DNA of 64,000 nucleotides from Streptomyces paradoxus. GTDB lineage: Bacteria > Actinomycetota > Actinomycetes > Streptomycetales > Streptomycetaceae. Where the stretch lies: the NCBI RefSeq assembly GCF_014202475.1, contig NZ_JACHGV010000004.1, positions 434,001-498,000 on the forward strand. The letters run 5' to 3'. The translations under genes and the position numbers were made by a program. Within the stretch, counting starts at the first letter, position 1, and each line of letters opens with the position of its first letter. The notes under the pieces are model-generated. The model saw nothing but the letters and a program-made list of their open reading frames with translations. It did not search any database and was not told the DNA's origin. Below, piece after piece: positions 61,694 through 64,000 of this stretch.

Positions 61694-61749
61694 CCTTGGG
61701 GCGTCCCTTTGGTCGTCCCTTGGGTCGCGCCTTGGGCCGTCCGTTTCGG
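61690..61749. repeat. Five 12-bp tandem repeats between the terminator and the PBP gene
   Basis: CGTCCCTTGGGG, CGTCCCTTTGGT, CGTCCCTTGGGT, CGCGCCTTGGGC, CGTCCGTTTCGG in succession. On the minus strand they would read as repeated Lys-Gly-Arg-Pro codons, but no gene there is convincing. They end 23 bases after the PBP stop on its strand. Confidence 0.8.
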
Positions 61750-61772
61750 TTACGTTCCGTCACGCCTGCCGA

Positions 61773-64000
61773 TCAGCCGAACCGGCCGCCGTTTCCGTTG
61801 CCGCCGCCGTTGCTCTGGCCCCGGATGAAGCCCTCCGGGATGGAGAACGAGGGCGTCGGGAAGGGCTCGCCGCCGCCTCCGCCGTTGTTGTTGCCGCCGA
61901 CGAGGCCGCCGATGAAGCCGTCGTCGCCGTTGCCGTCGTCGTCGCGGCCGCCACCGTCGTCGTCACCGTCACCGCGGTCCCGCGGCTTGCTGTCGGGGAT
62001 GTGGACGGTGTTGAAGTTCTCGACGGGCTTGCCCTCCAACGCGCCGGACATCATGTCGCCCCAGATCGGGCCGGGGACCTCGCCACCGAAGACCTTGCCG
62101 TACGAGCGGCCGCCGATGGTGATGCCGACCATCTTGCGCTTGTGCGCGGGGTCGCCGACCCAGACCGCGCCGGCCATGTTCGGCGTGTAGCCCACGAACC
62201 AGGCCGCGTAGCGCTCGTCGGTCGTACCGGTCTTACCGGCACTGGGGCGGCTGCCGAGGCCGGCCTTCTTGCCCGTACCGTCCTCGACGACGCCCTTCAG
62301 CAGCGCGTTGATCGTGTCGGCGGTGTTCTCCGACATCGCGCGCGAGCAGGTCGACTTCGGCACCTCCAGGGACGAGGTCTTGTCACCGACCCGCCGGCTG
62401 ACCGACTCGATGGCGACCGGCGTGCAGTACATGCCGCGCGAGGCGAAGGTCGCGTACGCGTTCGCCATGGTCAGCGGGGACATCTCCTGGGTGCCGAGGG
62501 CGATGGAGGGCACCTGGGGCATCTTGTCGCCGTCGGCCCGCACGACGCCCATCTTCTTCGCCATCGTCGTCACCGGGCAGATGCCGATGTCGCTGATCAT
62601 CTGCACGTAGTAGGTGTTGACCGACTTGGCGGTCGCCTCCCGCATGTCGTACGGGCCGACCTCGGAGGAGTTCTCGTTCTCCAGTTTGGCCGGGTTGGCG
62701 GGGTCGTTCACCCACCGCTTGCCGTCACAGGCCGAGACCGGGCTCGGGTACGCCATCTGGTAGGGCGACGGGTACACCTTGTTCGCCGGCATGCCGTCCT
62801 CGAGGGCCGCGGCGGCCACGATCGGCTTGAACGTCGAACCGGGCTGGTAGCCCATGCCGCCGCCCATCGACTGGTCGACGGACAGGTTGATCTGCGTCTC
62901 GTTCTTCTTGAAGCCGTACGGACGCGACTGGCCCATGGCGAGGATCTTGCCGGTGCCCGGCTGGACGAGGGAGGCGGCGGTGGCCACCTCGTCGCTCTTG
63001 TAGACGTGCTCCTTGATGGACCGCTGCGCCGCGTTCTGGGCCTGCGGGTCCATGGTCGTGCGGATGGTGAGGCCGCCCTGGTTCCAGATCTTCGCGCGCT
63101 GTTTCTTGGTCTTGCCGAAGACCGGGTCGTTCAGGAAGACCTCGCGCACGTAGTCGCAGAAGAAGCCCGCGCCCTTGACCGCCGTGATGCAGCCGTTCTT
63201 GGGCTTGCTGACCTTCAGGCCGAGCGGTGCCTTCATCGCGTCGGCGGCCTGCGCCCTGGAGATGTCGCCGACGGCCGCCATGCGCTGCAGCACGGTGTTG
63301 CGGCGCTTGGTGGCCTCCGTCTCGTCGTTGACCGGGTCGTACCGGCTGGGCGACTGGACGATGCCGGCGAGCAGGGCCGACTGCTCCAGGCTGAGGTCCT
63401 TGGCGGACTTGGAGAAGTAGCGCTGGGCGGCGGCCTCGACGCCGTAGGCCTGCTGGCCGAAGAACGTGATGTTCAGGTAGTTCTCGAGGATCTTCTTCTT
63501 GCCCAGCTCCTCCTCGACCTGGATCGCGTACTTGAGCTCGCGGATCTTGCGGCCGATGGTCTGCTGGGTGGCCTGCGCGACCTTGGTCGGGTCGTTGCCC
63601 GCCTCCTCGACGAAGACGTTCTTCACGTACTGCTGCGTCAGGGTGGAGGCGCCCTCGGAGACCCCGCCGGTCTGCGCGTTCTTGTTGAGGGCGCGCAGGA
63701 CGCCCTTCAGGTCGACCGCGCCGTGCTGGTAGAAGCGCGAGTCCTCGATCGCGACGATCGCCTTCTGCATGTACGGCGAGATGTCCTTGAGGGGGACCAC
63801 CGTGCGGTCGCGCGAGTAGACCGTGGCGATCTGGCCGCCGTCGGCGTCGAGGATCGTGGTGCGCTGACTCAGCGGCGGGGTCTTCATGTTGGCGGGGAGG
63901 TCGTCGAAGCTCTCGACCGATCCCTTGGCCGCAAGTCCCAGCGCGCCCACCGCCGGGAGCGCGATGCCGGCCAGCACGGCTCCCGCGAGGACACTGACAC
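61773..64000 (-). CDS. Bifunctional class A penicillin-binding protein (5' end outside window)
   Basis: At least 742 residues; the frame is open to the window edge, so the N-terminus is missing. It starts in the membrane anchor (VLAGIALPAVGALGLAAKG). Glycosyltransferase 51: AIVAIEDSRFYQHGAVDLKG and STLTQQYVKN. Transpeptidase: GSTFKP (active-site STFK), SVNTYYV (SxN) and GKTGTTDERYAAWFVGY (KTGT). It polymerises and crosslinks peptidoglycan outside the membrane. The last 70 residues are Gly/Asn/Asp low-complexity. In S. coelicolor the matching gene (SCO3580, from memory) is next to wblA, which would lie just past the edge. Confidence 0.95.
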   Translation of the reverse strand, partial: VSVLAGAVLAGIALPAVGALGLAAKGSVESFDDLPANMKTPPLSQRTTILDADGGQIATVYSRDRTVVPLKDISPYMQKAIVAIEDSRFYQHGAVDLKGVLRALNKNAQTGGVSEGASTLTQQYVKNVFVEEAGNDPTKVAQATQQTIGRKIRELKYAIQVEEELGKKKILENYLNITFFGQQAYGVEAAAQRYFSKSAKDLSLEQSALLAGIVQSPSRYDPVNDETEATKRRNTVLQRMAAVGDISRAQAADAMKAPLGLKVSKPKNGCITAVKGAGFFCDYVREVFLNDPVFGKTKKQRAKIWNQGGLTIRTTMDPQAQNAAQRSIKEHVYKSDEVATAASLVQPGTGKILAMGQSRPYGFKKNETQINLSVDQSMGGGMGYQPGSTFKPIVAAAALEDGMPANKVYPSPYQMAYPSPVSACDGKRWVNDPANPAKLENENSSEVGPYDMREATAKSVNTYYVQMISDIGICPVTTMAKKMGVVRADGDKMPQVPSIALGTQEMSPLTMANAYATFASRGMYCTPVAIESVSRRVGDKTSSLEVPKSTCSRAMSENTADTINALLKGVVEDGTGKKAGLGSRPSAGKTGTTDERYAAWFVGYTPNMAGAVWVGDPAHKRKMVGITIGGRSYGKVFGGEVPGPIWGDMMSGALEGKPVENFNTVHIPDSKPRDRGDGDDDGGGRDDDGNGDDGFIGGLVGGNNNGGGGGEPFPTPSFSIPEGFIRGQSNGGGNGNGGRFG

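Noticed and set aside
61023..61763. Minus-strand frame after the PBP stop with Lys-Gly-Arg-Pro repeats
   Set aside because: Beyond the repeat it is antisense to the GatB/YqeY gene, reads through a terminator hairpin and shows no domain. The repeat itself is kept as a finding.
61846..61988. Gly/Asn/Asp-coding trinucleotide-like run at the end of the PBP gene as a mobile or satellite element
   Set aside because: It is in frame with the PBP and typical of low-complexity tails in this protein family.

Overview
The window is a chromosomal segment of a high-GC actinomycete, almost certainly a Streptomyces. GC is very high, third codon positions are nearly always G or C, and GTG/TTG starts and 4-8 bp gene overlaps are common. 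The gene order (pyrE, fba, kynurenine genes, two NarL-type two-component pairs, a P450, purA, recR, ask-asd, and a bifunctional penicillin-binding protein at the end) matches what I remember of the S. coelicolor SCO3655-SCO3580 core region. That synteny is from memory and was not checked by search.

Layout. 0-9.5 kb: the 3' end of a spermidine-synthase-like gene, a CoxG/SRPBCC membrane-anchored protein, aldose epimerase, pyrE, fba, an MFS exporter, a DUF3151 protein, and a three-gene tryptophan-to-anthranilate set (dioxygenase, kynureninase, formamidase-like hydrolase). 9.5-17.3 kb: a signalling block in which an exported DUF1023 hydrolase, an acyltransferase-3 membrane protein and a histidine kinase/regulator pair are followed by a paralogous kinase/regulator pair, then a cytochrome P450. 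Both signalling operons are preceded by the same 15-bp word. 17.4-24.5 kb: a DAGK-like protein divergent from purA, two small unknowns, a GntR regulator with a class III aminotransferase, and a PfpI-MarR operon with clear inverted repeats over its promoter. 24.5-30.9 kb: a Ser/Thr kinase, a membrane-tethered substrate-binding-like protein, a SLATT two-TM protein, and ybaB-recR-DUF5063. 35.7-51.4 kb: PhzF-like, SgcJ-like, an OmpR-type pair, ask (with internal beta-subunit start)-asd, an ECF sigma factor with a membrane partner, SURF1, an S9 peptidase, a TrkA-type channel-like protein, and a UPF0718/TIGR03943 pair. 59-64 kb: tRNA-Pro(CGG), a Pr6Pr membrane protein, a metallophosphoesterase, a GatB/YqeY protein and a PBP truncated by the window edge.

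The accessory material sits in three places inside this core. The first is the SLATT protein at 28.1-28.9 kb, from a family of predicted pore-forming effectors. The second is a 1550-residue protein at 30.9-35.5 kb with an Hsp90-type ATPase module followed by nine tandem repeats of about 65 residues. The third, and the best candidate for an undescribed system, is the run at 51.4-59.0 kb: a stand-alone PycTM/DUF5706-like membrane protein, a Crp-type regulator with an intact cyclic-nucleotide pocket, then a tight five-gene operon. That operon encodes a class III nucleotidyl-cyclase-like protein, a degenerate STAND-like NTPase, an SPFH-like scaffold, a DUF4407 four-TM coiled-coil protein, and a second PycTM-like protein with an extra cytoplasmic segment. 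It ends at a strong terminator next to tRNA-Pro. I infer a membrane-centred cyclic-nucleotide signalling or Pycsar-like conflict module.

No integrase, transposase, CRISPR array or origin was seen. Only one gap exceeds 300 bp without an established gene (42104-42524), and it is described in the list.
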